This document shows, one piece after another, positions 43,919 through 52,139 of a stretch of 64,000 nucleotides of DNA (positions within the stretch are counted from its first letter, which is position 1; each line of letters starts with the position of its first letter). Below the pieces are notes generated by a model. It made no database searches and was not told the origin of the DNA. It saw nothing but the letters and a program-made list of their open reading frames with translations. Origin of the DNA: Candidatus Sericytochromatia bacterium S15B-MN24 CBMW_12. Its GTDB lineage: Bacteria; Cyanobacteriota; Sericytochromatia; S15B-MN24; UBA4093. The DNA lies in NCBI GenBank assembly GCA_002083825.1, contig DAZV01000030.1, positions 119,821 through 183,820 of the forward strand, written 5' to 3'. A program made the position numbers and the translations under genes.

Positions 43919-43990
43919 AGCAAAGCTCGACGGCGTTCCCTCGCTGGCTTAATCAACAGCCGCCGGCGCTACTCAACAGCCGCCGGCGCT
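43916..43990 (+). repeat. Shortened third copy of the repeat family (element R3)
   Basis: Starts TAGAGCAAA at the mqnA stop codon and continues with TCCCTCGCTGGCTTAA...CAGCCGCCGGCGCT, matching the two ends of R1/R2 with the middle missing. The last 17-nt block is duplicated with a 20-bp period (43954 and 43974). Confidence 0.75.
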
Positions 43991-44021
43991 GGGTCGTGAA
44001 GGCGTGAGCTTCCCGGTGCGC

Positions 44022-44357
44022 TCAGAACGTCCTTGAGTCGTCGGGGCGGCCCGCGGCGTTCCAATCGATGATGTCCTGGATCTCTTCGGCCGTGAAGAGA
44101 TCCTTGGCGTATTTCGGGTCATCGAGCATGGCGCGGATGTCATTGAAGTAGATTTTGTCGGTGGAGTAGGTGCCGATGTCGGCGGGGGCTTTCTTGTTCT
44201 TGTCCTTGAGGGAGTGGCAGTCCTTGCAACGTTGGTCGCTCGTGACGGGTTGGACGTTTCTGGAGTAGGTCCGCCCCTCTGAGGTGAGCAGCATGCGGCT
44301 GGTGCATGCGGTGGCGAGCAAGGCGATCGCCATGCTCGAGAGGATGCGCCGCCTCAT
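44022..44357 (-). CDS. Monohaem c-type cytochrome lipoprotein
   Basis: A 111-residue lipoprotein (MRRRILSSMAIALLATAC; lipobox Cys about residue 20) with one haem-binding motif CKDCH. A Met in DIRAMLDDP could be the distal ligand. The ATG at 44357 is two bases after the stop codon of the upstream barrel gene; the long track ORF is not used. It is the last gene of the operon cytochrome c - chemoreceptor - barrel protein - this lipoprotein. It should be anchored in the periplasm, probably on the outer membrane, carrying or sensing electrons. The T/E-rich ends resemble no named cytochrome known to me. Confidence 0.8.
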   Translation of the reverse strand: MRRRILSSMAIALLATACTSRMLLTSEGRTYSRNVQPVTSDQRCKDCHSLKDKNKKAPADIGTYSTDKIYFNDIRAMLDDPKYAKDLFTAEEIQDIIDWNAAGRPDDSRTF

Positions 44358-44359
44358 GC

Positions 44360-45154
44360 TCACTCGTCCTCCGTACGGATCTTGAACGTGCGCCTCGGGA
44401 AGAAGGGGGCGTCGAAGTGGGCGTGGTACTCGAAGCCGACCCGCAGGGTATCGGTTCCCGGTGAGAAGGTGCGGCCGTAGGTGGTGGCGGGTCCGAAGCG
44501 TCCCACCATCAGGAGCAGGACGTGCGGGGTGTCGGGCATCCACCATGCGAGCCCGGTGGACCAGTTGAACCCGGCGGCATCGATGACGCTCCGGTCGAGC
44601 GGAGCCACGACGTCTCCCAGGAAGCAGAGGCCCTCGGCGATCGCGTAGGACAGGCCGACGCCCGCGGCGGTCATCCAGCCCGGATTGGCCGAGTAGTCGC
44701 CCACGTACGAGAAGTAGCGTCCCACGACGCCGGCGCCGAGACCCGGCAGGAGGTTGTTCTTGGAGGCGGTCAGCTCCGCTATCGCGCTGCCTCCGAGGTG
44801 AGTGGTGTAGCCCAGGCGGGTGTTTAGGGCCAGGGGGGCGCCTTCGTACTCGTCCATGAGCTGGTAGCGCACGGCGAGTTCGCCGTCGAGCGGGGTGTTA
44901 CGGGTGGAGGCGACGGCGTCGAGGTTGAACGACTGCGAGAGCCCGAGCCCCAGGTTCAAGGCCGGAGCCGAGTCGGACGGAAAGGTCGCCGCGTTGTAGC
45001 GATGGGACATCCGGAGGTACATCTGGCCGCGCTTGGCGTTGAGTGGCGAGGTGATGCCAGGGGTCCCGTAGTCGAACTGGAATGCGGCGACCGGCCCTGC
45101 CGAGAGGCACGGGATCAGCGCGCCTGCAAGAATCCAGGGACTTCTGCGGCGCAT
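44360..45154 (-). CDS. Outer-membrane beta-barrel protein (DUF5777-like)
   Basis: A 264-residue exported protein (signal peptide about residues 1-24, ending VAA-FQFDYG). The rest alternates beta strands of polar and aromatic residues (YLRMSHRYN, AALNLGLGLSQSFNLD-like strands, YTTHLGGSAIAELT, GRYFSYVGDYSANPG). The arrangement resembles DUF5777-type barrels, which often accompany c-type cytochromes. It lies between the chemoreceptor (12-bp gap) and the lipoprotein cytochrome (2-bp gap), so a joint complex is plausible. The C-terminus does not end in Phe, so it may not be a canonical porin. Confidence 0.65.
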   Translation of the reverse strand: MRRRSPWILAGALIPCLSAGPVAAFQFDYGTPGITSPLNAKRGQMYLRMSHRYNAATFPSDSAPALNLGLGLSQSFNLDAVASTRNTPLDGELAVRYQLMDEYEGAPLALNTRLGYTTHLGGSAIAELTASKNNLLPGLGAGVVGRYFSYVGDYSANPGWMTAAGVGLSYAIAEGLCFLGDVVAPLDRSVIDAAGFNWSTGLAWWMPDTPHVLLLMVGRFGPATTYGRTFSPGTDTLRVGFEYHAHFDAPFFPRRTFKIRTEDE

Positions 45155-45166
45155 GGACGGTCCTTT

Positions 45167-46906
45167 CTAGAGCGTGAATCGGGTGATCAGGCCACGGAGT
45201 TCGGATGAGAGCTTGGTGAGCCCTTGAGCCGAACCGGAGACGCGCGCGACGTTCTCGGTCTGCTGGAGGGAGGTGGCCGCGACCTCTTGGGCTCCCACCG
45301 AGGACCGCTCGGAGATGTTGGCGATGGCGTCCATCTCTCGGACCATGACCTCGGCGGAACGAGCGAGTTGCTGGGCGGCCTCGCGGATCTGGCGGATCTC
45401 GAGGTCCGTCCGTTCGATGGCCGTGACCACCCGTTCGAAGGCGTCCCCCGCTTCGTGAATGATCTCGACCCCCTGGGTCACGCCTTGGCTGCCCTGATGC
45501 ATGATGGAAACGGCCCGCTTGGTTTCATCCTGGATGTTGCTGACCAGTTCGGCGATATGCTGAACGGCGTTCCCCGACTCCACCGCCAGCTTTCGGATCT
45601 CCTGGGCCAGGACGCTGAAGGCCTGCCCTTGGTTGCCGACGCGGGCCGCCTCGATGCCGGCATTGAGGGCGAGTAGGTTGGTCTTCTTGGCGAAGCCGCC
45701 GATGAGCGTCACGATGGCCTGGATCTGATGACTCAGGGAGCCAAGCCGATCCACGACCCCCGCCGAGTCGGTGAAGACCCCCTGGACGGCACCCATGTGA
45801 TGCAGGGCGTCTTGCAAGACCTTGTCGCCGGCAGCCGCCGCCATGGCGGCTTGCTGGGAGCTCTGGACGGCGGTTCTGACGTTGACGGCGACCTTTTCCG
45901 CTGCGTTGGCGACAGCGAGGGCTTCGTCCGAGCTCTTGGTGATGCCCTGTTCCTGTTCGGTGGCGCCGCGGGCGAGATGCTCCATGGTCAGGGAGACCTT
46001 GTAGGCGCCGGTGCCGGTTTCGCCGGCTGATTGGGCCAGGGCCTCGCTGGATTCCTGCAGACGCGAGGAGACCGAGTCGATCTGGGAAACCATGCCGCGG
46101 AGCTGAACGAGGAAGCGGTTGAACCAGAGGGCGAGCTCGCCTATCTCGTCGTTGCGGTCGACGTTGAGGGTCTGGCTGAGGTCGCCTTCCCCTTCGGCGA
46201 TGTCGCGAAGCATGGCGATGAGCTGGCGGAGCGGATCGGCTATCTGGTGGGCGAAGAGGAGGGTGATGCCCACGGCGAGGATCATGGCGGCGCCGATGCC
46301 GAACAGCAACTGGATCAGGGCGTTCTTGAACTCCCGTTGGGCCAGGCTTTTTTGGCGATCGACCTCTTTTTCGTTGAGGGTAACCAACTCATCGATCTTG
46401 CTGTCGACGAGGGTCGTCATGAGGCGCAGCCCGCGCGAGTTGCTGAGGGCCAGGGCTTTTGGCCCCTGGTTCTGCTTGACCAGAGCCAGGATTTCGTCGT
46501 TGAGCGTGGTCCACTCCTCGACGAGGGGCATGATCTCTTTCTTGAACTTGGCTTTCTGAGCCGGAGAGGCGTAGAAGCGGAGAAAGGCGCGGCTGGCCCC
46601 GTCCATGTCGAGAACCTTGTCCGCGAGTTCGGGCATGATGCGCGCGCGCTCTTCGGCGGAGCCGGCCAGGAGGTAGCTCTTTTGAAGGCGATCCGCCTGG
46701 AGGTTGGCCGATCGGAGGTAGGCGATGGATTGTCCGCTTGCCATGGTGGTCGCGAGGCCGTCGAGCTGAGACTGGACCCGGCTCATGGAAAGGAATCCTC
46801 CCAGTCCGACTCCCACCAGGAGCCCGAGCATGAGGATCATCATCAGGAAGAGCTTGGTGATGATGCGTCGGTTACGAAGCCAGGTCATGGGGTTGAAGGC
46901 TGACAC
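45167..46906 (-). CDS. Methyl-accepting chemotaxis protein
   Basis: A 579-residue chemoreceptor. Topology: TM1 about 17-38, a periplasmic four-helix-bundle (4HB_MCP) sensor about 39-205, TM2 about 206-228 (LLFGIGAAMILAVGITLLFA), HAMP (QIADPLRQLIAMLRDIAEGEGDL), then a signalling domain with the hairpin tip region IEAARVGNQGQAFSVLAQEIRKLA and methylation helices. No PAS or haem domain is seen. The GTG start immediately follows the stop codon of the upstream cytochrome gene (TAAGTG). It should signal to CheA/CheW encoded elsewhere. Its tight packaging with two cytochromes suggests it reads a redox or electron-acceptor signal (inference). Confidence 0.9.
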   Translation of the reverse strand: MSAFNPMTWLRNRRIITKLFLMMILMLGLLVGVGLGGFLSMSRVQSQLDGLATTMASGQSIAYLRSANLQADRLQKSYLLAGSAEERARIMPELADKVLDMDGASRAFLRFYASPAQKAKFKKEIMPLVEEWTTLNDEILALVKQNQGPKALALSNSRGLRLMTTLVDSKIDELVTLNEKEVDRQKSLAQREFKNALIQLLFGIGAAMILAVGITLLFAHQIADPLRQLIAMLRDIAEGEGDLSQTLNVDRNDEIGELALWFNRFLVQLRGMVSQIDSVSSRLQESSEALAQSAGETGTGAYKVSLTMEHLARGATEQEQGITKSSDEALAVANAAEKVAVNVRTAVQSSQQAAMAAAAGDKVLQDALHHMGAVQGVFTDSAGVVDRLGSLSHQIQAIVTLIGGFAKKTNLLALNAGIEAARVGNQGQAFSVLAQEIRKLAVESGNAVQHIAELVSNIQDETKRAVSIMHQGSQGVTQGVEIIHEAGDAFERVVTAIERTDLEIRQIREAAQQLARSAEVMVREMDAIANISERSSVGAQEVAATSLQQTENVARVSGSAQGLTKLSSELRGLITRFTL

Positions 46907-47317
46907 TTACTCTCCGAGCTTTTCTTTGACGTAGCCTGCCCACTCCGGGGGGGTAGAGCCGAAACCCTGGGTGGAGAGGCTGGAGACGAAGGTGACGAGA
47001 TCGATGAACTGGGCGTCGCTGAGTTCGAACCGCGCGTCCTCATCGAGGTGCTTCAGCGCTTTGGCTATCAGCTTCTTCTCGCTGATGCGACCGGTGCTCT
47101 CGACGAGGCTGGGGATCTTCTTGCCGCGGATGACCTCTCCGGTGGTGAGGCCCTTGGGATGGCACGTCATGCATGCCTTGCCGTTCTCTCCCTTGGTGAG
47201 GAAGAGAACCTTACCTTTGTGGCGGTCCCCGTCGAGGCCGGCGAAGGCGTTCGAGGCGAAGGCGGGAGCCATCACGATGGCGATCAGGGCCGCGGCTAGC
47301 CAATGTCGATACGGCAT
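46907..47317 (-). CDS. Exported monohaem c-type cytochrome
   Basis: A 136-residue protein. AGGAGG 6 nt upstream sets the ATG at 47317 (MPYRHW); a Sec signal peptide ends near SNAFA-GLDG. One haem motif, CMTCH, lies about residue 50. Apart from the Met inside CMTCH no later Met is present, so the distal ligand may be a His (for example in ALKHLDED) or missing, which would fit a sensor haem rather than a fast electron carrier. It is the first gene of the four-gene operon and ends directly at the chemoreceptor start codon. Confidence 0.83.
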   Translation of the reverse strand: MPYRHWLAAALIAIVMAPAFASNAFAGLDGDRHKGKVLFLTKGENGKACMTCHPKGLTTGEVIRGKKIPSLVESTGRISEKKLIAKALKHLDEDARFELSDAQFIDLVTFVSSLSTQGFGSTPPEWAGYVKEKLGE

Positions 47318-47487
47318 GCGGGTCCTCCTGGGCAAGGGGGCTGGTCGACGCTATCAACGGAAGGGCCGACGCCCATCCTGCGCGTCTAACTAGAGGAGCG
47401 AGTGGACGCTCGCTAGGTCTCCATGCGCTTATACCCCTATGTTGCGGGTTTAAGTACACTGGGCGCGACCGTTTGCATGGGAGAAGC

Positions 47488-47517
47488 AAAAAAGAGCCCC
47501 CCGCGAGGGGGGCTCTT
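47488..47517 (-). terminator. Terminator of tRNA-Leu
   Basis: On the minus strand AAGAGCCCCCC-TCGC-GGGGGGCTCTT runs into TTTT, directly after the tRNA. Confidence 0.88.
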
Positions 47518-47520
47518 GAG

Positions 47521-47603
47521 TGCGGATGAGAGGACTTGAACCTCCACAGGGAAACCCCTACATGCTTCTGAGGCATGCGCGTCTGCCATTCCGCCACATC
47601 CGC
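47521..47603 (-). tRNA. tRNA-Leu(CAG)
   Basis: An 83-nt tRNA on the minus strand with acceptor stem GCGGATG pairing CATCCGC, anticodon stem-loop CATGC-CTCAGAA-GCATG (anticodon CAG), a long variable arm, and T-arm GAGG-TTCAAGT-CCTC. CCA is not encoded. The long variable arm and anticodon assign it to leucine CUG codons. Confidence 0.93.
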
Positions 47604-47618
47604 TTGTGACCGAAGTCA

Positions 47619-47647
47619 ATGTTAACACAGCCTTTCGGTCAGGGCAA
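47619..47647 (-). promoter_or_regulatory. Putative tRNA-Leu promoter
   Basis: On the minus strand TTGCCC (47642-47647), 17-bp spacer, TAACAT (47619-47624), 15 bp before the tRNA. A GACCGAA/TTCGGTC inverted repeat (47608-47640) overlaps it and may instead be the dinB terminator. Confidence 0.4.
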
Positions 47648-47657
47648 GAGGTCTTTT

Positions 47658-48818
47658 TCATTTCGTTCCGGGGTTGGTGAGGCTTCCTCGCCGGATCACC
47701 CCCATGCCGTAACGATCTCGCAGCCGATCGAGCGTCTCGGTGAGCGCCGGCGACGAGCCTTCGAACAAGCTGAGTTGAGCGTCAGGCCTGAAGTTCGAGA
47801 GGCTCGCGCCTATCAGGCGCAAGGGCTTTCGCCCGTCCCAGGCCGACTTCACCAGATCCCAGGTCGTCGCGTAGATCGTCTCGTCGTCCTGGGTCGGAGC
47901 CGCCAAGGTCACGCTGCGTTCGACCGTCTGGAAGGTCTTGGCATAGCGCACCTTGGCCGAGATCGTTCCCGCCAGGAAGTCATGCCGCCGCAGCCGGTAG
48001 CCCAGTTCGCAGGCAATCTTGAGCAGGGCCCGCCTCAGAAAGACCGGATCCGCGCTGTCCAGCTCGAAGGTCTCCTCGCCTCCGATGCTCTTGGGGGGTC
48101 CCGCGGGGCTTACCGGCCGAGGATCCTTCCCCTGGACCACCAGGAACAGATCCCCCCCCTGCATGCCGAAGTGGGCCGTGAGGAAGGGCAGCGAAACACC
48201 CGCAAGCTGCCCCACTGTGCGGATCCCAAGCTGGAGCAGGCGTTCTTGCATGCGCTCTCCCACGCCGGGAATGATGCCGACTTCCCGAGGATGCAGCCAT
48301 GCCGCCTCCTCGCCCGCTCGGACGATGCAGACTCCCGCCGGCTTGGCGGCCTTGGAAGCCACCTTCGCCAGGAGTTTCGAGCTTCCGCCCCCCACCGAGG
48401 CGGAGAGGCCCGTCTGGCAGGCGATCGCATCCCGCAGCGCGTAAGCCACCGACTCCAGAGGACCCAAGAGCCGCTCGGTGCCCGTCATGTCCAGGTAGGC
48501 CTCGTCCAGGCCCAAGGGCTCCACCACCGGGGCGAACTGCTCCCAGATTCCCCGAAGCTGGGCGTTCACCCGCCGATACTCCTCCATCTCGACCGGCACC
48601 AGAATCGCATGCGGGCAGAGTTCCTTGGCCTTGTAGAGCGGCATCGCCGAGCGCACGCCGAAGGCTCGGGCCTCGTAGCTCGCGCTCGCCACGACCCCCC
48701 GCTTGGTCGAGTGCCCCCCGACGATCACCGGCTTCCCGCGCCATTCCGCATGATCCCGCTGCGCCACCGAGGCGAAGAAGGCATCCATGTCCACGTGAAG
48801 AATCGCGCGCCGCCTCAT
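47658..48818 (-). CDS. dinB: DNA polymerase IV (Y-family)
   Basis: A 386-residue Y-family translesion polymerase. The start MRRRAILHVDMDAFFASVAQRD contains the first metal-binding Asp motif; YEARAFGVRSAMPLYKA and LDEAYLDMTGTE (second Asp/Glu) are intact, followed by the helix-hairpin-helix (VGIIPGVGERMQERLLQLGI) and little-finger domains. The ATG overlaps the dnaE2 stop codon by 4 nt (ATGA); the 777-residue track ORF is an artefact running back into dnaE2. The last residues (AQLSLFEG) resemble a clamp-binding QxxLF motif (QLSLF). It is co-transcribed with dnaE2 and probably SOS-induced. Confidence 0.94.
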   Translation of the reverse strand: MRRRAILHVDMDAFFASVAQRDHAEWRGKPVIVGGHSTKRGVVASASYEARAFGVRSAMPLYKAKELCPHAILVPVEMEEYRRVNAQLRGIWEQFAPVVEPLGLDEAYLDMTGTERLLGPLESVAYALRDAIACQTGLSASVGGGSSKLLAKVASKAAKPAGVCIVRAGEEAAWLHPREVGIIPGVGERMQERLLQLGIRTVGQLAGVSLPFLTAHFGMQGGDLFLVVQGKDPRPVSPAGPPKSIGGEETFELDSADPVFLRRALLKIACELGYRLRRHDFLAGTISAKVRYAKTFQTVERSVTLAAPTQDDETIYATTWDLVKSAWDGRKPLRLIGASLSNFRPDAQLSLFEGSSPALTETLDRLRDRYGMGVIRRGSLTNPGTK

Positions 48819-51800
48819 GAGATCCTGCCTTCCACGCCGCCGATCCTCAGGGGCTCCGCCTCGGTGACGATCAAGAGGGCGTCCCCGTCCTCCACGCCGA
48901 GCGTTCCGGAGAAGCAGATCGGCATCCCGCGCCTCAGCACCCGGCTCAACTGGCGGTAGAACCTGGGAAAGACCACTCCCTGGAACTGCTCGCGTCCGTC
49001 GGAGAGCGTCAGAAAAACCATCTTCTCTCCTTGCTTGGTGCGGTGCCCGAAGCGCGAGACGATCTCGGCCACCACGCTGAACCGATCCGACGCTTCCGGC
49101 TTCCTGGGCCTTCGAGCTTCGCCTTCGGGGCCATCCGCCCATCGGGCCTTGGCTTCGGAGAAGGTCAGGGCTCCGACCGGGCGGGGCATCGCGACGACGG
49201 TCACGGTGTAGCCCAGGATGTCGTTCTCGATCTGCCGGCGGGCCGGCGCGGAGTAGTCGCCGAGATCGGCGGGCGGCGCGGGGACGTTCTCGGGCAGGGG
49301 AAATAGGCTCTCCTGCGCGCGGACCTTGCTCGGCCCCAGCATGCCGAGCTGCCAGAGGATCGCGGGCCGGGAGGTCCCGAGGGCGTCGCATGCGCCGACC
49401 CGGATCAGGACCTCCAGTTCGGGGCGTGACAGGCCGGAGCGCTGCTTGAGATCGCTCAGGCTTCGGTAGGGGCCGGCGAGCCGTCCATCGAGCAGGCGCT
49501 CGACTCCCGACGGGCCGATGCCGGCCAAGGCGGACAGGCCTATCCTCAACACGTTCTCGCCTTCGACCGTGTAGGCGGCCTCGGAGCGGTTGGCGCAGGG
49601 CAGGGCGAGAACGGCCCCGAAGGTACGGGCGTCCTCGACGTAGACCCGGGGCGGGTAGTAACCCTCCCCCGCGGAGAGAACGGCCGAGAGGTACTCCACC
49701 GGCCAGCGGGCCTTGACGGAGGCCTCCCTCACGGCGAGCGCCGCGCAGGACGCCGCGTGAGCCTTCACGAAGCCGTAACCCCCGAAGTTCTCGAGGATCT
49801 GCCAGACCTCCTCGGTTCGCCCCGGATCCCGCCCGAGGTCCTGGGCCCCCGCGAAGAAGGCCTCCTTGAGTCGGGCTATCTCGGGGCGAATTCGCTTGGC
49901 GATGCCCTTGCGGAGGTTCTCGCATTGGCCCAGGGGGATGCCCGCGAAAACATGGGCAACTTGTAAGCATTGCTCCTGATACAAGATGCAACCATACGTG
50001 TGAGACAGGATGTCACGAAGGCAGTCGTCGGGGAAACTGACCGGCTCCTTGCCGTGGCGGCGGGCGACGTAGCGGGGAGTGATTCCGCCGTCGATCGGGC
50101 CCGGCCGGTAGAGGCTGGTGATGGCGGTGACGTCCTCGACGTGATGAGGCCGAAACTGCCGCAAGAGCCCCTGGACGCCGCCGGATTCCATCTGGTAGAT
50201 TCCCAGCGCCCGTCCCGAGCGCAAGAGTTCGAAGGCCGGGGGATCGTCGAGTGGCAGCGCTTCGGGAACGAGGTCGACTCTGTGGCGCTGGTTGATCAGC
50301 CTGACGGCGTCTTGAAGGATGGCGAGGTTGCGATTGGCCAGGAGATCCATCTTGAGCAGACCGATCTCCTCGACACCGTGCATCTCGAACTGGGTGACGA
50401 CGGGCCCCTTCGCCGATCGCTCCAGGGGAACGACGTCGGTGAGGGGTTCGCGGCTGATCACGATTCCGCAAGGGTGGAGGCCCAGGTGATCGGGGAGGCC
50501 CTGGAAGTGGGCAGCGGTTTCGATAAGGCTCTTGCACGGCTCCTGATCGAGGGGAAAATCTTGGGAGGAGGAGGCCATGCGCCTGGCGACCTTCGAGATG
50601 ATCTCCTCGTCGAGTCCGAGGGCGGCGCCGGCGAGCCGGATGGCGCTGCGGGGGCCGTGGTGCTGGTGGGTGGCGATCCGGGCGACGTGCGCGGCGCCGT
50701 AGGTGGCGTAGCAGTAGTCGATCACCGCGTCGCGCCTCAGCCAGTGGAAGTCGAGGTCGATGTCCGGAAGTCCCTTGCGTTCGAGGTTGAGGAAGCGTTC
50801 GAAGCAGAGGGTATGCTCCAGGGGGCAGATCTGGGAGATGCCCAGCAGGTAGAGGACGAGGCTGCCGGCGGCGCTGCCGCGTGGCATGTGGGGGATGCCC
50901 TGCTCGCGGGCGAAGCGGATGAGGTCCCAGGCGATCAGGAAGTAGTCGACGAAGCCCATCTGCCGGATCACCGACAGCTCTTCGGTCAGCCGCGCTTCGG
51001 CGGCCTCGCGGAGAGGAGATGCGGCATAGCGTTCGGCGAGTCCTGCGTCGCAGAGACGTTGAAGGAGGCGATCGCTGGCCTCGCCGCTCGCGGCTTTGAA
51101 CGCGGGAAGCCGGGGCACTCCGAACGTCGGCGCGTAGGTGCAGCGTTCGGCAAGCTGCCGCGTGGCCGTGAGCGCCTCCGGGATCTCCTTCCAGGCCTTT
51201 CGGAGTTCATCGTCGCCGGCGAGGTGGCGGGGAGCGGGCTCGGCATGCCCCTGGCCGTGGCCCGTTTGAAGCGCCCGCCAGGCCGGCTCGTCCTCGGGGC
51301 GCAGGTAGTAGGCGTCGTGGGCGGCCGCGAGGCCGACGCCGCTGGCTCGCGCCAGCTTGACGAGCGGAGCCGCCGGCCAAAACGGGCCGAGCTGGATGAC
51401 GCAGTGCTCGGGTCCGAAGGCCTCCCGCCACATGCCCATGATCCGCTTGGCCTCAGATGATTGGCCCTCGGCGACGAGGTGAGGTACGGCTCCCGCGTGT
51501 CCCCCGCTCAGGACGATGAGCCCTTGGGCGTTTTCGGCCAGCCGCTCGGGCGAAACCGGCCCGTCGAGCTGCCTCCGGCTGATCAGCTGGGAGAGGTTGC
51601 GGAAGCCCGTTGTGTCCCGGACCAAAAGGGTGACCCTGTGGGGGTGATCAGCAGGCAATAGCGGGGCGTCGAGGCTCAGTTCGGCGCCGATCAGCGGGTG
51701 GATTCCGGCTTCGCGGGCCAGCTTCACGAAGGGAACCAGCCCGTAGAGGCCGTCGATGTCGGTGAGGGCCACGGCAAGGTGTCCCCGGGCCTTCGCCGCC

Positions 51801-51880
51801 TCGACGAGCGAAGGCAGGGACAGCGTGCTTCGGCGCAGGGAGTAGACGGAATGGGTCTGCAGGTGAACCAGGTCGCTCAT
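48815..51880 (-). CDS. dnaE2: Error-prone DNA polymerase III alpha subunit (DnaE2/ImuC type)
   Basis: A 1021-residue C-family polymerase, shorter than the usual replicative DnaE. It has an N-terminal PHP domain (THSVYSLRRST, LTDIDGLYGLV; some metal-binding His residues are replaced, as usual in DnaE2), the palm motif PDIDLDF at 372-378, the fingers region with GCILYQEQCLQVA and ENFGGYGFVKAHAASCA, helix-hairpin-helix segments and a C-terminal OB fold. GGAG precedes the ATG. A perfect GAAC-N4-GTTC box lies 21 bp upstream. It forms a two-gene operon with dinB instead of the common imuA-imuB-dnaE2 cassette. A role in induced mutagenesis is expected. Confidence 0.87.
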   Translation of the reverse strand: MSDLVHLQTHSVYSLRRSTLSLPSLVEAAKARGHLAVALTDIDGLYGLVPFVKLAREAGIHPLIGAELSLDAPLLPADHPHRVTLLVRDTTGFRNLSQLISRRQLDGPVSPERLAENAQGLIVLSGGHAGAVPHLVAEGQSSEAKRIMGMWREAFGPEHCVIQLGPFWPAAPLVKLARASGVGLAAAHDAYYLRPEDEPAWRALQTGHGQGHAEPAPRHLAGDDELRKAWKEIPEALTATRQLAERCTYAPTFGVPRLPAFKAASGEASDRLLQRLCDAGLAERYAASPLREAAEARLTEELSVIRQMGFVDYFLIAWDLIRFAREQGIPHMPRGSAAGSLVLYLLGISQICPLEHTLCFERFLNLERKGLPDIDLDFHWLRRDAVIDYCYATYGAAHVARIATHQHHGPRSAIRLAGAALGLDEEIISKVARRMASSSQDFPLDQEPCKSLIETAAHFQGLPDHLGLHPCGIVISREPLTDVVPLERSAKGPVVTQFEMHGVEEIGLLKMDLLANRNLAILQDAVRLINQRHRVDLVPEALPLDDPPAFELLRSGRALGIYQMESGGVQGLLRQFRPHHVEDVTAITSLYRPGPIDGGITPRYVARRHGKEPVSFPDDCLRDILSHTYGCILYQEQCLQVAHVFAGIPLGQCENLRKGIAKRIRPEIARLKEAFFAGAQDLGRDPGRTEEVWQILENFGGYGFVKAHAASCAALAVREASVKARWPVEYLSAVLSAGEGYYPPRVYVEDARTFGAVLALPCANRSEAAYTVEGENVLRIGLSALAGIGPSGVERLLDGRLAGPYRSLSDLKQRSGLSRPELEVLIRVGACDALGTSRPAILWQLGMLGPSKVRAQESLFPLPENVPAPPADLGDYSAPARRQIENDILGYTVTVVAMPRPVGALTFSEAKARWADGPEGEARRPRKPEASDRFSVVAEIVSRFGHRTKQGEKMVFLTLSDGREQFQGVVFPRFYRQLSRVLRRGMPICFSGTLGVEDGDALLIVTEAEPLRIGGVEGRIS

Positions 51881-51901
51881 CCGATGGGTCTCCGATAGCT
51901 G

Positions 51902-51913
51902 GAACGTATGTTC
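51902..51913. promoter_or_regulatory. SOS (LexA) box of the dnaE2-dinB operon
   Basis: GAACGTATGTTC is a perfect GAAC-N4-GTTC palindrome (Gram-positive/Terrabacterial LexA box; extended on the minus strand as CGAACATACGTTCC), 21 bp before the dnaE2 ATG. A TTGACC -35-like hexamer lies at 51946-51951 on the minus strand. Confidence 0.8.
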
Positions 51914-52139
51914 GAATCATGAGCCTAAGCCCTGGCTTGCCCCTCGGTCAAGGAAGCATGTCAGTAACGCGGCATGACGGCCGCGCCCGGGCCTCGTCAT
52001 CCGGGAGGCCGATCGGTCGGCTCGCGAGTTCGTAGAGAGGGGCTCGCTCGCCAGTTGCCGGAACGCCGCATCCATGGTTGATTTGTCTTCGAAGAGGGGT
52101 TGCGGGGTCACGATCGGGGCGGCCCTTCCGGGAGGAGCC

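Noticed and set aside
48819-49991. N-terminal half of the 777-residue ORF joined to dinB
   Set aside because: This part is dnaE2 read in another frame; dinB starts at the ATG that overlaps the dnaE2 stop codon.
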